From NCBI GenBank assembly GCA_021780625.1, contig JAJXYI010000298.1, positions 1-6,740 of the forward strand: a stretch of 6,740 bases of DNA, written 5' to 3'. Shown in pieces: positions 1 to 6,395 of the stretch (the stretch's first letter is position 1; every line of letters begins with the position of its first letter). Both the position numbers and the translations under genes were made by a program. This stretch comes from a bacterium. Its GTDB lineage: Bacteria > Verrucomicrobiota > Verrucomicrobiae > Opitutales > Opitutaceae. The notes beneath the pieces were generated by a model. The model worked only from the letters and a program-made list of their open reading frames with translations. It ran no database searches and was not told the origin of the DNA.

Positions 1-318
1 GAGGACCAGGTGGCCCGCTACGAGGCTTCGAAGTTCACCAAGCTCGACGAGACCTCGCTCGCGCGGATCGACGCCGGAGTCGCCGCAATCGAATCCCGGA
101 AGGTCCGCTTTGACGGCTGGGCCACACCGGGGGCTAATCTCCACGCCGCGGCGCTCGACCTGGCCCGGTCGATCGGCCGGCGCGCGGAACGGCAGCTGTG
201 CACCGTCGCCGACCACGGACGGACCGTCAGGCCCGTGGTTAGGCAATACGTCAACCGCCTCTGCGACCTGCTGTGGCTGATGGCACGGGAAGCTGAGCAG
301 GAACAATCCGCCGGTTGA
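1..318 (+). CDS. ATP:cob(I)alamin adenosyltransferase, PduO/MMAB type (C-terminal part, 5' end outside window)
   Basis: This enzyme family transfers the 5'-deoxyadenosyl group of ATP to the cobalt of cob(I)alamin in the cytoplasm, making coenzyme B12. The frame is open from base 1 and ends with TGA at 316-318, so 105 residues are visible of a family usually near 180-200. The GTG at base 10 is internal, not the real start. Two family signatures are present: RSIGRRAER at bases 166-192, matching the RxxxRRAER helix that carries ATP-binding arginines, and YVNRLCDLLW at 247-276, matching the usual YLNRLSDLLF. A G-W-x-x-PG stretch precedes them, as in homologues. The family forms helical-bundle trimers. 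The gene ends with an acidic/polar tail (EAEQEQSAG) and is followed by a long gene-free stretch, so it is probably the last gene of its transcript. The family is secure; the exact symbol cannot be fixed from a fragment. Confidence 0.9.
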   Translation, partial: EDQVARYEASKFTKLDETSLARIDAGVAAIESRKVRFDGWATPGANLHAAALDLARSIGRRAERQLCTVADHGRTVRPVVRQYVNRLCDLLWLMAREAEQEQSAG

Positions 319-408
319 TGCCGTGCAAGCGAACGGGCATCGCCCGAAATAGGAAAGAAGCGAGAATCGAGGAGCGGGTATCGAGAAGAATTTCAGCATT
401 TTTGACTG

Positions 409-439
409 CGGAATCTCCCGAAGCCTAACGGGGATTCCG
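409..439. repeat. Imperfect inverted repeat related to the GCGGAATC palindrome
   Basis: CGGAATC at 409-415 pairs with GATTCCG at 433-439. Inside it CCC 417-419 can pair with GGG 430-432 after a one-base bulge, leaving a ten-base loop. The arm sequence is the same as in the GCGGAATC/GATTCCGC palindrome at 506-523, so this is probably a related or decayed member with an expanded loop. There is no T-tract after it, so it does not look like an intrinsic terminator of the upstream gene. Confidence 0.5.
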
Positions 440-500
440 TCCCGCGCCTTCGGGTGGTAGCCAACCGCCGCAGTCCAAGGTTTGGAAACTGCCTTAACCT

Positions 501-526
501 GGAGTGCGGAATCACGATTCCGCCCT
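501..526. repeat. 26-base palindromic repeat, copy 1
   Basis: The core GCGGAATCACGATTCCGC (506-523) is a perfect inverted repeat with 8-base arms and a two-base centre. The whole 26-base unit from GGAGTGC to CCCT is identical to bases 6574-6599 and differs at one base from 4405-4430. All three copies are extragenic and in the same orientation. This is the behaviour of a REP-like dispersed extragenic palindrome; no named family is claimed. Confidence 0.8.
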
Positions 527-530
527 CGGA

Positions 531-548
531 CGCGAGTCTCGACTCGCG
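531..548. repeat. Perfect inverted repeat, 8-2-8
   Basis: CGCGAGTC (531-538), two bases TC, then GACTCGCG (541-548) form a perfect palindrome seven bases after the 506-523 palindrome. It has the same 8-2-8 geometry but different arm sequence, so the two form a tandem pair of compact hairpins. Confidence 0.75.
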
Positions 549-578
549 CCCCCGCCGCCGCCCGCGTGCCCCGTTTGC

Positions 579-604
579 GGATACACATCAAAATCTGGAT
601 ACAC
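579..604. repeat. Short direct repeat GGATACAC x2
   Basis: The octamer GGATACAC occurs at 579-586 and 597-604, start to start 18 bases apart, inside an otherwise C-rich tract. It could be a protein-binding half-site pair or chance. No matching regulator is encoded in the window. Confidence 0.35.
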
Positions 605-608
605 GCCC

Positions 609-627
609 GGCCGTCCGCCGGACGGCC
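609..627. repeat. Perfect inverted repeat, 8-3-8
   Basis: GGCCGTCC (609-616), GCC, GGACGGCC (620-627) form a perfect stem with a three-base centre. No T-tract follows, so termination is unlikely. It is another member of the set of compact ~8-base-arm palindromes in this window, with an unrelated arm sequence. Confidence 0.7.
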
Positions 628-763
628 ATCGCCCCCCCCAGACTCCCCGGACCCGCCGTTTTGCCCCGCACGCCCTCCCCCAAAAGGACGCCTCCGGCCC
701 CTGTCCACCCCATCCGGCGACCCCTGCAAACAACCTGCGTTATTTAAAAGCAACGGACCGCCA

Positions 764-811
764 TTGAATTACGTAACCTGCTGATCATTTATTGGTTTTA
801 ACATTACTAAT
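764..811 (+). promoter_or_regulatory. AT-rich tract, possible promoter region of the receptor gene
   Basis: Bases about 740-815 are the only clearly AT-rich stretch between the first gene and the receptor. Weak sigma-70-like hexamers can be read: TTGAAT 764-769 with TTTATT 788-793 (18-base spacing, four of six matches each), or a -10-like TACTAAT near 805-811. None is convincing. Assignment as promoter rests mainly on position and base composition. Confidence 0.25.
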
Positions 812-864
812 CCACCCATGTCACACAAGTTACGGACGTGAAAAACTGTGCACGGAGCGGGGGT

Positions 865-926
865 CGGGAGCTTGACTCTCCCGGTGCGCGGGCGCTTGGC
901 TGGCACGAGACGCGCTGGCGTCGCCA
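865..926 (+). promoter_or_regulatory. Structured leader upstream of the receptor start
   Basis: Two stems can be drawn between the AT-rich tract and the ATG at 970. CGGGAG 865-870 pairs with CTCCCG 878-883 around a seven-base loop. GACGC 909-913 pairs with GCGTC 918-922 around GCTG, extended outward by TGGC 901-904 with GCCA 923-926 across a four-base bulge. No T-tract follows either. No known riboswitch consensus was recognised; in particular the B12-box region of cobalamin riboswitches is absent. It may be an untranslated leader with a structural role, or simply GC-rich sequence that folds easily. Confidence 0.3.
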
Positions 927-969
927 CGGGGTTCAACCATCGCCCCTGGTCACATCCAAGCTCAACACC

Positions 970-3900
970 ATGCACCACACTAAGCTCCTCAAAGGGTTCG
1001 TATTCGGTGTGATTGCCTGCTGGTTCGCGGCCTTCACCGCGTTCGGCCAAGGCATCACCACCTCCTCGATCAGCGGAACGGTCACCACGGCGTCCGGCGA
1101 GCCGATCGCAGGCGCCACCGTGCGCGCCACGCATCTGCCGACCAACACCACCTTCACGGCGGTCTCGTCGCAGGCGGGTCGCTTCACCCTGACGGGCCTG
1201 CCTGTCGGCGGCCCCTACTCGGTCGAGGCAAGCGCGCCTTCGTACACATTCGGCGCCATCACCAACGTGCAGACCCAACTGGGCGCGAGCACCGAGGTGA
1301 ACTTCGTTCCCAGCGAGGGTGCGGCAGTCACCCAGCTCGAAAAATTCGTCGTCACCGGCGAGGTCAACGACCTCGACGCCAACACAACCGGCGCCAGCTC
1401 CGAACTCGATACCCGCCGCGTCAACGACCAGCCCAGCGTCAGCCGATCGTTCGCCGACATGATCAAGACGAATCCCTTCGTCGCGATCCGCTCCGGCCAG
1501 GCCCTCGAGGCCCTCGGCATGAACAACCGCTACAACTCGATCACGCTCGACGGCGCACCCATCAACGACTCCTTCGGCCTGAGCTCCACCGGCCTGTTCT
1601 CCCTGAATAATCCCTTCTCCCTCGACGCAGTCGAGCAGTTCAGCATCTCCCTCACGCCCTACGACGTCCGCCAGAGCGGCTTCGCGGGCGCCGCCGTCAA
1701 CGTCGTCTCCAAGAGCGGCACCAATCAGTTCCACGGGTCCGTCTACGACATCTTCACCGACTCCAACTGGGGCGGTAAGGACATCTATGGCAGCACCAAG
1801 GGCACCCGGCCCGTCTCGAAGGAGCGCACCTACGGCTTCACCCTCGGCGGCCCCATCGTGAAGAACCGCCTGTTCTTCTTCATGAACTTCGAGAAGTACA
1901 TCAGTGACTCCGCGCCGACCTCCGCCGCCTTCACTCCCTCGAATGACTTCCTCTCCGCGGTCACCTCGCGCATCGCCCAGCTCACCAAGACCGACATGGG
2001 CACCTTCGGCGGCTCCAGCACCTCGCGGCTCTTCGACACCAAGCGCCTGCTGAAGCTGGACTGGAACATCAACGACAACCACCGCCTCTCCGTCCGCTAC
2101 AGCGACACCATCGGCGCCCAGCCCAACTTCGGCAGCTTCCGGGCCACGGGCTTCAGCCAGCCGGTCACCATCCCCTACCAGCCGAGCTACTTCTCCAACG
2201 GCGCCACGAGCTTCAACTCGAACTTCTACACGCTCAACATCAAGGAGCACGTCTGGGCCGGCCAGCTGTTCGACAACTGGACGCCGAACTTCAAGACCCA
2301 GTTCAACTACTCCTACACCAAGCAGGACTCGGTCCGCGGCACGCCCGTCATCTTCCCCGAGATCCGCATCATGAACGTCCCGGGCACCTCGCCCTCCGGC
2401 GCCTCGATCTCGTCCTCCGACGCCTTCCGCTTCGGCACCGAGACCAGCAGCATGGGCAATGAGCTCCACATCAAGACCCAGACCTTCGGCGGCTCGGCCG
2501 ACTACACCTGGAGGACCTTCACCTTCACCCTCGGCGCGGACGACCAGTCGAGCCGCTACTTCAACCTCTTCCGCCAGGGGTCGTACGGCATTTTCGACTA
2601 CAATAGCCTCGCCGACTTCCAGGCCGACAGGCCCTTCGGCTTCGCGCGCTCGGTCGTCCAGACCGGCCTGCCCATCGCCGACATCAGCAAGTTCGACCAG
2701 GTCGGCGTCTTCGGCCAGGCCAAGTGGGAGCCGACTTCCCGGCTGATGCTCACCGCCGGCCTTCGCGCCGACTACTTGGGCAGCCCCATCGCCCCCGCGG
2801 AGAACGCCGCCTTCAAGAACGCCTTCGGAATGACCAATGCCGGCACGATCGACGGCACCAACGTGCCCGCCCCGCGCTTCAGCTTCAACTACGCCCTCGA
2901 CAAGCAGCGCACCACGCAGATCCGCGGCGGCATCGGCGTCTTCCTCGGCCGCAACCCCTGGGTCTGGATCTCCAACTCCTACGGCAACACCGGCGTCGGA
3001 CGTTTCAACGTGCTCAACGGCGTGACCGGCAGCGCATCCAACACCGCCAGCTACTCCGGTCCCACGCTCTCGCAGTATCTTGCCGGTAATTTCACGAATT
3101 CGGATCCGGCGTACAAGTTCGACCCGGCCAACCCGGTCGGCACCACCTCCGCCACCGGCTCGGCCTCGTCCATCGCCCTCATCAAGCCCGGCATGAAGCT
3201 GCCCACGATCCAGCGCGCCAACATCGCCATCGATCACAAGATCGCGTTGCTGAATGCGGTCGTCTCGGTCGAATACATCGACACCGAGCAGCTGTCCGCC
3301 CTGTTCGCGGACAACATGAACCTCAAGCCCACGGGCCGCGGCATCGACGGTCGCCAGTTGTTTGCCGGCTCCACCTCGTCGGCACCGCTCGTCAAGGGCT
3401 TTGGCGACGTGATCCGCACCCGCAGCATCCATGCGGGACATTCCGAGTACACCTCGATCAGCCTCGATCGTCCGATGAAGAACGGCTGGGCCTACAACAT
3501 CGCCTACACCCACGGCCACGCCACCGAGGCGCAGACGCTCAACAGCTCGGTCGCCCGCTCCAACTGGGTCTACAACCCGGTGTTCAATCAGAACTCCGTG
3601 GAAGTCGCCCGCTCCGACTACGAGGTGCGCGACCGCCTCCAGATCACGTTCACGCGCGAGTTCCACTTCATGAAGCGCTACGCCACGGACGTCACCCTCT
3701 ACTACGAGGCCCGCAGCGGCACGCCCTACAGCATGGTCTACGCGAACGACCTCAACGGCGATGGCAACACCGCCAACGACGTCGTCGCGGTGCCCTCCGG
3801 CTTGAACGATCCCCGCTTCGACTTCAGCGGCATGACGCAGGCTCAGCAGAATGCGTACATGAACTTCATCAACAACAGCGACTTCAGGATGTACAAGGGC

Positions 3901-4281
3901 AGCTACGCCCCGCGCAACGCGTTCCTGACCCCGTGGCAGAACCGCCTCGACCTCCACGTCTCGCAGGAAGTGTCCGTCTACCGCGGCACGAAGGTCGTCG
4001 TCTTCGCCGACTTCCTGAACTTCGGCTCCTGGCTGAGCAAGAGCCTGTTCAACTACGTGGAGACCTTCAACCCGCTGTACGGCGGCGCGACCCGCCTGTT
4101 CGGCGCGGCCACCTATGGCTCCGACGGCCGCATCAAGCCGACCTTCAACAACGGCTCGACCCCGATCCTGTCGCTCGACTCGAACGGCAACCTCCTGTTC
4201 GCCTCCTCGGGTTCGCAGATCAACCCGACCAATACCGAGAACCGCTGGAAGGTGCAGGCCGGCGTCAAGGTCGCCTTCTGA
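970..4281 (+). CDS. Oar-like TonB-dependent outer-membrane receptor with carboxypeptidase-regulatory-like domain
   Basis: An outer-membrane beta-barrel, powered by TonB-ExbBD, that would move a large or scarce substrate across the outer membrane. From the ATG at 970 it has 1103 residues. A signal peptide comes first (basic start MHHTKLLKG, hydrophobic core, AFG|Q cleavage after about residue 26). A carboxypeptidase-regulatory-like beta-sandwich follows at about 28-115 (ISGTVTTASGEPIAGATV). LEKFVVTGE at 123-131 opens the plug, which ends near KSGTNQFHGS (248-257), a stretch typical of Oar-type receptors. The rest is barrel, rich in aromatic/polar alternation, ending in VAF with the terminal Phe usual for barrel assembly. 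DLNGDGN (927-933) resembles a calcium-binding loop. The frame is open back to a GTG at 838, but that start would bury the signal peptide. No Shine-Dalgarno is visible. The substrate is unknown. Length and domain order fit Oar-like receptors, not the ~600-residue BtuB. Confidence 0.92.
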   Translation: MHHTKLLKGFVFGVIACWFAAFTAFGQGITTSSISGTVTTASGEPIAGATVRATHLPTNTTFTAVSSQAGRFTLTGLPVGGPYSVEASAPSYTFGAITNVQTQLGASTEVNFVPSEGAAVTQLEKFVVTGEVNDLDANTTGASSELDTRRVNDQPSVSRSFADMIKTNPFVAIRSGQALEALGMNNRYNSITLDGAPINDSFGLSSTGLFSLNNPFSLDAVEQFSISLTPYDVRQSGFAGAAVNVVSKSGTNQFHGSVYDIFTDSNWGGKDIYGSTKGTRPVSKERTYGFTLGGPIVKNRLFFFMNFEKYISDSAPTSAAFTPSNDFLSAVTSRIAQLTKTDMGTFGGSSTSRLFDTKRLLKLDWNINDNHRLSVRYSDTIGAQPNFGSFRATGFSQPVTIPYQPSYFSNGATSFNSNFYTLNIKEHVWAGQLFDNWTPNFKTQFNYSYTKQDSVRGTPVIFPEIRIMNVPGTSPSGASISSSDAFRFGTETSSMGNELHIKTQTFGGSADYTWRTFTFTLGADDQSSRYFNLFRQGSYGIFDYNSLADFQADRPFGFARSVVQTGLPIADISKFDQVGVFGQAKWEPTSRLMLTAGLRADYLGSPIAPAENAAFKNAFGMTNAGTIDGTNVPAPRFSFNYALDKQRTTQIRGGIGVFLGRNPWVWISNSYGNTGVGRFNVLNGVTGSASNTASYSGPTLSQYLAGNFTNSDPAYKFDPANPVGTTSATGSASSIALIKPGMKLPTIQRANIAIDHKIALLNAVVSVEYIDTEQLSALFADNMNLKPTGRGIDGRQLFAGSTSSAPLVKGFGDVIRTRSIHAGHSEYTSISLDRPMKNGWAYNIAYTHGHATEAQTLNSSVARSNWVYNPVFNQNSVEVARSDYEVRDRLQITFTREFHFMKRYATDVTLYYEARSGTPYSMVYANDLNGDGNTANDVVAVPSGLNDPRFDFSGMTQAQQNAYMNFINNSDFRMYKGSYAPRNAFLTPWQNRLDLHVSQEVSVYRGTKVVVFADFLNFGSWLSKSLFNYVETFNPLYGGATRLFGAATYGSDGRIKPTFNNGSTPILSLDSNGNLLFASSGSQINPTNTENRWKVQAGVKVAF

Positions 4282-4292
4282 ACCGGCCGGTT
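4281..4292. repeat. Perfect 12-base palindrome at the receptor stop codon
   Basis: AACCGGCCGGTT is a perfect palindrome with no spacer, beginning at the last base of the receptor TGA. It lies 14 bases ahead of the terminator stem. Chance occurrence in GC-rich DNA is possible. Confidence 0.5.
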
Positions 4293-4306
4293 CCCGTCAT
4301 CCCTTC

Positions 4307-4336
4307 AAGGCCGCGCCCCCGGGCGCGGCCTTTTTT
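4307..4336 (+). terminator. Intrinsic (rho-independent) terminator of the receptor gene
   Basis: GGCCGCGCC 4309-4317 pairs with GGCGCGGCC 4322-4330 around CCCG, and is followed directly by six T (4331-4336). AA at 4307-4308 can extend the stem with the first two T. It starts 26 bases after the receptor stop codon, the classic position. A long GC stem plus T-tract makes this the clearest regulatory signal in the window. On the opposite strand the stem is preceded by A but not followed by T, so it should not serve the convergent transporter well. Confidence 0.93.
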
Positions 4337-4404
4337 GCGCCCAGCCCGCCGCCATCAGGGCCACCGGCCCTATATCGCGTGCGGTTCGCAAGCTCTTCTC
4401 CTTT

Positions 4405-4430
4405 GGAGTGCGGACTCACGATTCCGCCCT
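4405..4430. repeat. 26-base palindromic repeat, copy 2 (one mismatch)
   Basis: Same unit as 501-526 and 6574-6599, but A is replaced by C at 4415. This breaks one pair of the GCGGAATC/GATTCCGC stem (4410-4427). It is the 3' part of the first conserved segment of block H. Confidence 0.75.
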
Positions 4431-4449
4431 GCTTTCGGAATCCGAAAGC
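4431..4449. repeat. Perfect inverted repeat, 9-1-9
   Basis: GCTTTCGGA 4431-4439 and TCCGAAAGC 4441-4449 flank a single A. As a hairpin it would be an eight-base-pair stem with a three-base loop. It starts the stretch that is absent from block H copy 2 and follows the GCGGACTC palindrome by three bases, so the two form a tandem pair as at 506-548. Confidence 0.75.
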
Positions 4450-4491
4450 GACCGGGCATAGTCTGTACGAAGCACAACGAAGCCCGGTGCG

Positions 4492-4510
4492 CGGGAGGCT
4501 CCGCCTCCCG
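4492..4510. repeat. Perfect inverted repeat, 8-3-8 (copy 1)
   Basis: CGGGAGGC 4492-4499, TCC, GCCTCCCG 4503-4510. The identical hairpin occurs at 6603-6621. No T-tract follows. Confidence 0.75.
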
Positions 4511-4538
4511 GCCTGCATTTGGATCCGTCCGCATCGCA

Positions 4539-4558
4539 GCGGCGGAGGCTTCCGCCGC
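4539..4558. repeat. Perfect inverted repeat, 8-4-8
   Basis: GCGGCGGA 4539-4546, GGCT, TCCGCCGC 4551-4558. It lies in the second stretch of block H copy 1 that is missing from copy 2. Confidence 0.65.
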
Positions 4559-4580
4559 CGGTGTCCCCATTCTCGGTTCC

Positions 4581-4599
4581 GGCCTTCCCGCCGAAGGCC
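4581..4599. repeat. Hairpin GGCCTTC/GAAGGCC (copy 1)
   Basis: GGCCTTC 4581-4587, CCGCC, GAAGGCC 4593-4599. The same hairpin is at 6646-6664. It sits directly before the conserved CCTGAGCTTGTCGAATGGGC word of block H. Confidence 0.65.
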
Positions 4600-4756
4600 C
4601 TGAGCTTGTCGAATGGGCTTCTCCCTCCTGCCATCAGCGGCATCGGCTTTACGCTGCGTGCGCTCATAAGCGCGCTCCGATCACTGCCGGCACGCCTGGC
4701 GCCTTTTTGCGTTTTTCGTGGCCATCACCTTCATCCCAAAATTGGCGATCGAATGG

Positions 4757-4905
4757 AACAGAAGGCAACGAAGGGAACGAAGAACAAACTGCTTCTCATA
4801 GAACTGAGAGCGTTTTTTTCACCGTTTGGGTCAGTGGATATTGGCTCTGTAACTACGCCCAGTCGCTTGGCTCGGCCTTCTTTGTTAGCTTCGTTTCCTT
4901 CTGTT
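4757..4905. repeat. Element E, copy 1: ~149-base repeat with inverted ends
   Basis: The left arm 4757-4785 begins AACAGAAGGCAACGAAG. The right arm 4877-4905, read on the opposite strand, begins AACAGAAGGAAACGAAG. The two agree at 24 of 29 positions. The interior (4786-4876) contains a small stem TCTCA 4794-4798 / TGAGA 4805-4809. The whole unit recurs at 6396-6538 in the same orientation. No open reading frame of interest lies inside. It could be a non-autonomous mobile element (MITE-like) or a structured extragenic repeat; no target-site duplication was identified. Confidence 0.75.
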
Positions 4906-4920
4906 AACGGCGATAAGGCT

Positions 4921-4961
4921 CGTGGGCTTGGTGCCGCCGGGGGCAGTCCGCAACGCCCACG
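4921..4961 (-). terminator. Possible 3' hairpin of the transporter gene
   Basis: CGTGGGC 4921-4927 pairs with GCCCACG 4955-4961, with an inner stem TGCC 4932-4935 / GGCA 4942-4945. It begins six bases beyond the transporter stop codon on the - strand. No T-tract follows on that strand, so it is not a canonical intrinsic terminator. It may stabilise the mRNA 3' end, and element E lies immediately beyond it. Confidence 0.3.
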
Positions 4962-4966
4962 CCGCG

Positions 4967-6310
4967 CTAATGCCCGCCCGTCATCGGCCCGTCGCCGCTG
5001 ATCGGCTCGCCCTCGGCGCGTGGGAACGGTGCGAGGAAGGCGAGGATCACGGGCGGTATCGAAAGAAACAGGACAAGCGTGAAGAAATGGGCGTAGTTGT
5101 CGTGAAGGAGTGCATACACCGGACCGCTGATCCAGCCCGTCAGCCACTTCGTCATCGCCATGACGCCCGTCGCAAACGCGTAGTGCGTCATCTTGAACGG
5201 CCCCGGCGCCAGCTGCTGCATCATGTACAACATGTGCCCGACCGACCCCATGCCGAAGCCGAACTTCTCAATGCTGACCACCGCGCCGATCACCCAGAGG
5301 TGATGCGGCATCGCGTGGCTCAGATAAAAATAGGTGACGTGCGGCAGGTTCAGCGCGATCGCGAGGATGAAGAACGAACGGCGCAGGGTCATCTTCGCCG
5401 CGAGAAATCCCCCGAGGAATGCGCCGACGATGAACGCGATCGTGCCCACCGTCCCGTTGATCGTGCCCATCACCTCGTTGCTCAAGCCGAGTCCGCCGAC
5501 AGCGCGGCCGTCCAGCAGGAAGATGGGGCCGATCTTCTCGATGAAACCCTCGCCGAAGCGATAGAAGAACACGACCGTGAGCATCATCCAGATCTGCGGC
5601 TTCTGGAAAAACGAGATCCACGAGTCGATCAGCGCGCGGTAGGCGGTCTTGAAATCGCTCCCGTGCAGACCCGACGGTCCTCCCGGAGGCAGCACGCGCA
5701 AGTGCCAGAGTCCGAAGCCGCCCATGCCCAGCGCCGTCGCACCCATCACGATCATCCAGCAGTGCACCCACGAAAGCATCAGGCCGTTGTGCAGCCAGCC
5801 CGTGAGCGTGACCAGCAGGCCCGAGGCGATCACCGCGCCCATGTTCCAGCACATGCCCTGGAGGCCCGAGTAGCGCGCCTGGTCGTGGGGCGACATCGTC
5901 GTCATGAACACGCCGTCCGACACGATGTCCTGCGTCGCCGACGCAAACCCCGTGACCCAGAAGAACGCGAGCGACACCGAGAAGAAGCTCGGCAGCGGCA
6001 GGGAAAATGCGACCAGCCCCAGCGTGGCCATCATCAAGAATTCCATCGCGATCACCCAGAATCGCTTCGTCTTGAAGGGCTCGAGGAACGGCGACCAGAT
6101 CGGCTTGAGAACCCAGGGCAGGTACAGCTGGCTCGTGTAGATCGCGATCTTCTCGGTCGAGACCCCCATGTTCTTGTAGATGATCGCCGCCACCAGGCCC
6201 ACCGTCACGTTCGGCAGACCCATGGCGAGGTACAGGGTCGGAACCCAGGCAAGCGGATGGACGGACTTCTTTTTCGGGGCAGTCATGGCGTTTGAGGGGG
6301 GCGGACGCAT
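4967..6310 (-). CDS. MFS transporter, AmpG/PAT family, 12 transmembrane helices
   Basis: An inner-membrane permease of the major facilitator superfamily, in the branch containing the muropeptide permease AmpG and acetyl-CoA transporters. It is 447 residues from the ATG at 6310; an ATG at 6286 gives 439 and places the family-typical HPLAWVPTLY nearer the start, so it is a good alternative. Neither has a clear Shine-Dalgarno. Twelve hydrophobic segments can be placed at about residues 22-45, 58-75, 84-104, 108-135, 147-170, 178-203, 238-262, 280-303, 311-331, 337-365, 374-402 and 408-429, with a central loop at 204-237. LPWVLKPIWSPFLEPFKTKR (64-83) is the loop 2-3 signature of this branch, and KMTHYAFATG (373-382) matches the AmpG-like helix 11 start. 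The substrate is unknown; sugar- or muropeptide-like compounds are family-based guesses. It is convergent with the receptor gene. Confidence 0.9.
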   Translation of the reverse strand: MRPPPSNAMTAPKKKSVHPLAWVPTLYLAMGLPNVTVGLVAAIIYKNMGVSTEKIAIYTSQLYLPWVLKPIWSPFLEPFKTKRFWVIAMEFLMMATLGLVAFSLPLPSFFSVSLAFFWVTGFASATQDIVSDGVFMTTMSPHDQARYSGLQGMCWNMGAVIASGLLVTLTGWLHNGLMLSWVHCWMIVMGATALGMGGFGLWHLRVLPPGGPSGLHGSDFKTAYRALIDSWISFFQKPQIWMMLTVVFFYRFGEGFIEKIGPIFLLDGRAVGGLGLSNEVMGTINGTVGTIAFIVGAFLGGFLAAKMTLRRSFFILAIALNLPHVTYFYLSHAMPHHLWVIGAVVSIEKFGFGMGSVGHMLYMMQQLAPGPFKMTHYAFATGVMAMTKWLTGWISGPVYALLHDNYAHFFTLVLFLSIPPVILAFLAPFPRAEGEPISGDGPMTGGH

Positions 6311-6395
6311 GAGCGCGATGAATTAACCTTAAATCAATCCAAAACCGCGGCGAACCCCAGACAAGGAGCGCGCACGGAGCGAGGCGACTGATTGG

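Larger units (their letters stand above)
319..969. other. Gene-free intergenic region with hairpins and repeats
   Basis: These 651 bases lie between the adenosyltransferase stop and the chosen receptor start. Bases 319-400 are purine-rich. They contain two mutually exclusive short stems: GATGCC 317-322 with GGCATC 336-341, and CGGGC 334-338 with GCCCG 342-346. No convincing intrinsic terminator follows the first gene, although a T-run occurs near 399-403. Bases 403-630 hold a series of palindromes listed separately. Bases 550-730 are strongly C-rich on the + strand; their open frames translate into Pro/Arg-rich sequence with no family resemblance. Bases 740-815 are AT-rich and may hold the receptor promoter. 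Bases 838-969 look like a folded leader. Confidence 0.8.
4381..4674. repeat. Composite hairpin repeat block H, copy 1
   Basis: Three segments match block H copy 2 in the same order and orientation. Bases 4381-4431 match 6550-6600 with two mismatches. Bases about 4488-4513 match about 6599-6624 (the CGGGAGGC/GCCTCCCG hairpin). Bases 4557-4674 match about 6622-6740 at high but imperfect identity. Copy 1 carries two extra stretches: about 4432-4489, which begins with hairpin 4431-4449, and about 4514-4556, which carries hairpin 4539-4558. The third segment contains CCCTGAGCTTGTCGAA, a word familiar to me from environmental bacterial genomes as a dispersed repeat. It appears in shadow translations as PFDKLRAFGGKAG. 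No coding role is supported. Confidence 0.8.
4337..4966. other. Gene-free convergent intergenic region filled with repeats
   Basis: After the terminator no gene is visible up to the transporter stop. The open frames here are short, run across terminator and repeat boundaries and contain translated repeat sequence (for example PFDKLRAFGGKAG and LTEGNEANKEG) that recurs at 6311-6740. The region is taken up by block H copy 1 (4381-4674), a spacer rich in T and C (4675-4756) and element E copy 1 (4757-4905). Confidence 0.8.

Noticed and set aside
403..630. CRISPR array
   Set aside because: The palindromes differ in sequence and there are no equal-length spacers between repeated units.
454..784. 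Three overlapping Pro/Arg-rich small frames
   Set aside because: Compositional artefacts of the C-rich tract; they cross the palindromes and show no start signal or conserved motif.
740..969. Cobalamin riboswitch controlling the receptor, suggested by the nearby adenosyltransferase
   Set aside because: No B12-box-like sequence or the usual core was found, and the receptor's length and domains do not match BtuB.
838..969. GTG at 838 as the receptor start
   Set aside because: It would add 44 Arg/Trp-rich residues before a well-formed signal peptide that begins at the ATG at 970.
769..3957. A 1062-codon open frame on the - strand covering nearly the whole receptor gene
   Set aside because: It is antisense to a clear receptor with signal peptide, domains and terminator. 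Its translation is a monotonous Val/Gly/Ala/Glu/Asp/Arg mixture with no recognisable domain, as expected when strong GC codon bias opens the opposite frame.
4431..4599. Hairpins as intrinsic terminators
   Set aside because: None is followed by a T-tract, and the receptor already has a strong terminator at 4307-4336.
3933..4907. A 324-codon + strand open frame over the end of the receptor gene and the repeats
   Set aside because: It runs through the intrinsic terminator, block H and element E and shows only repeat-derived peptide sequence.
4922..6295. A 457-codon + strand open frame opposite the transporter
   Set aside because: Arg/His/Asp/Glu-rich shadow with no family resemblance; the - strand frame encodes a clear 12-helix MFS protein.
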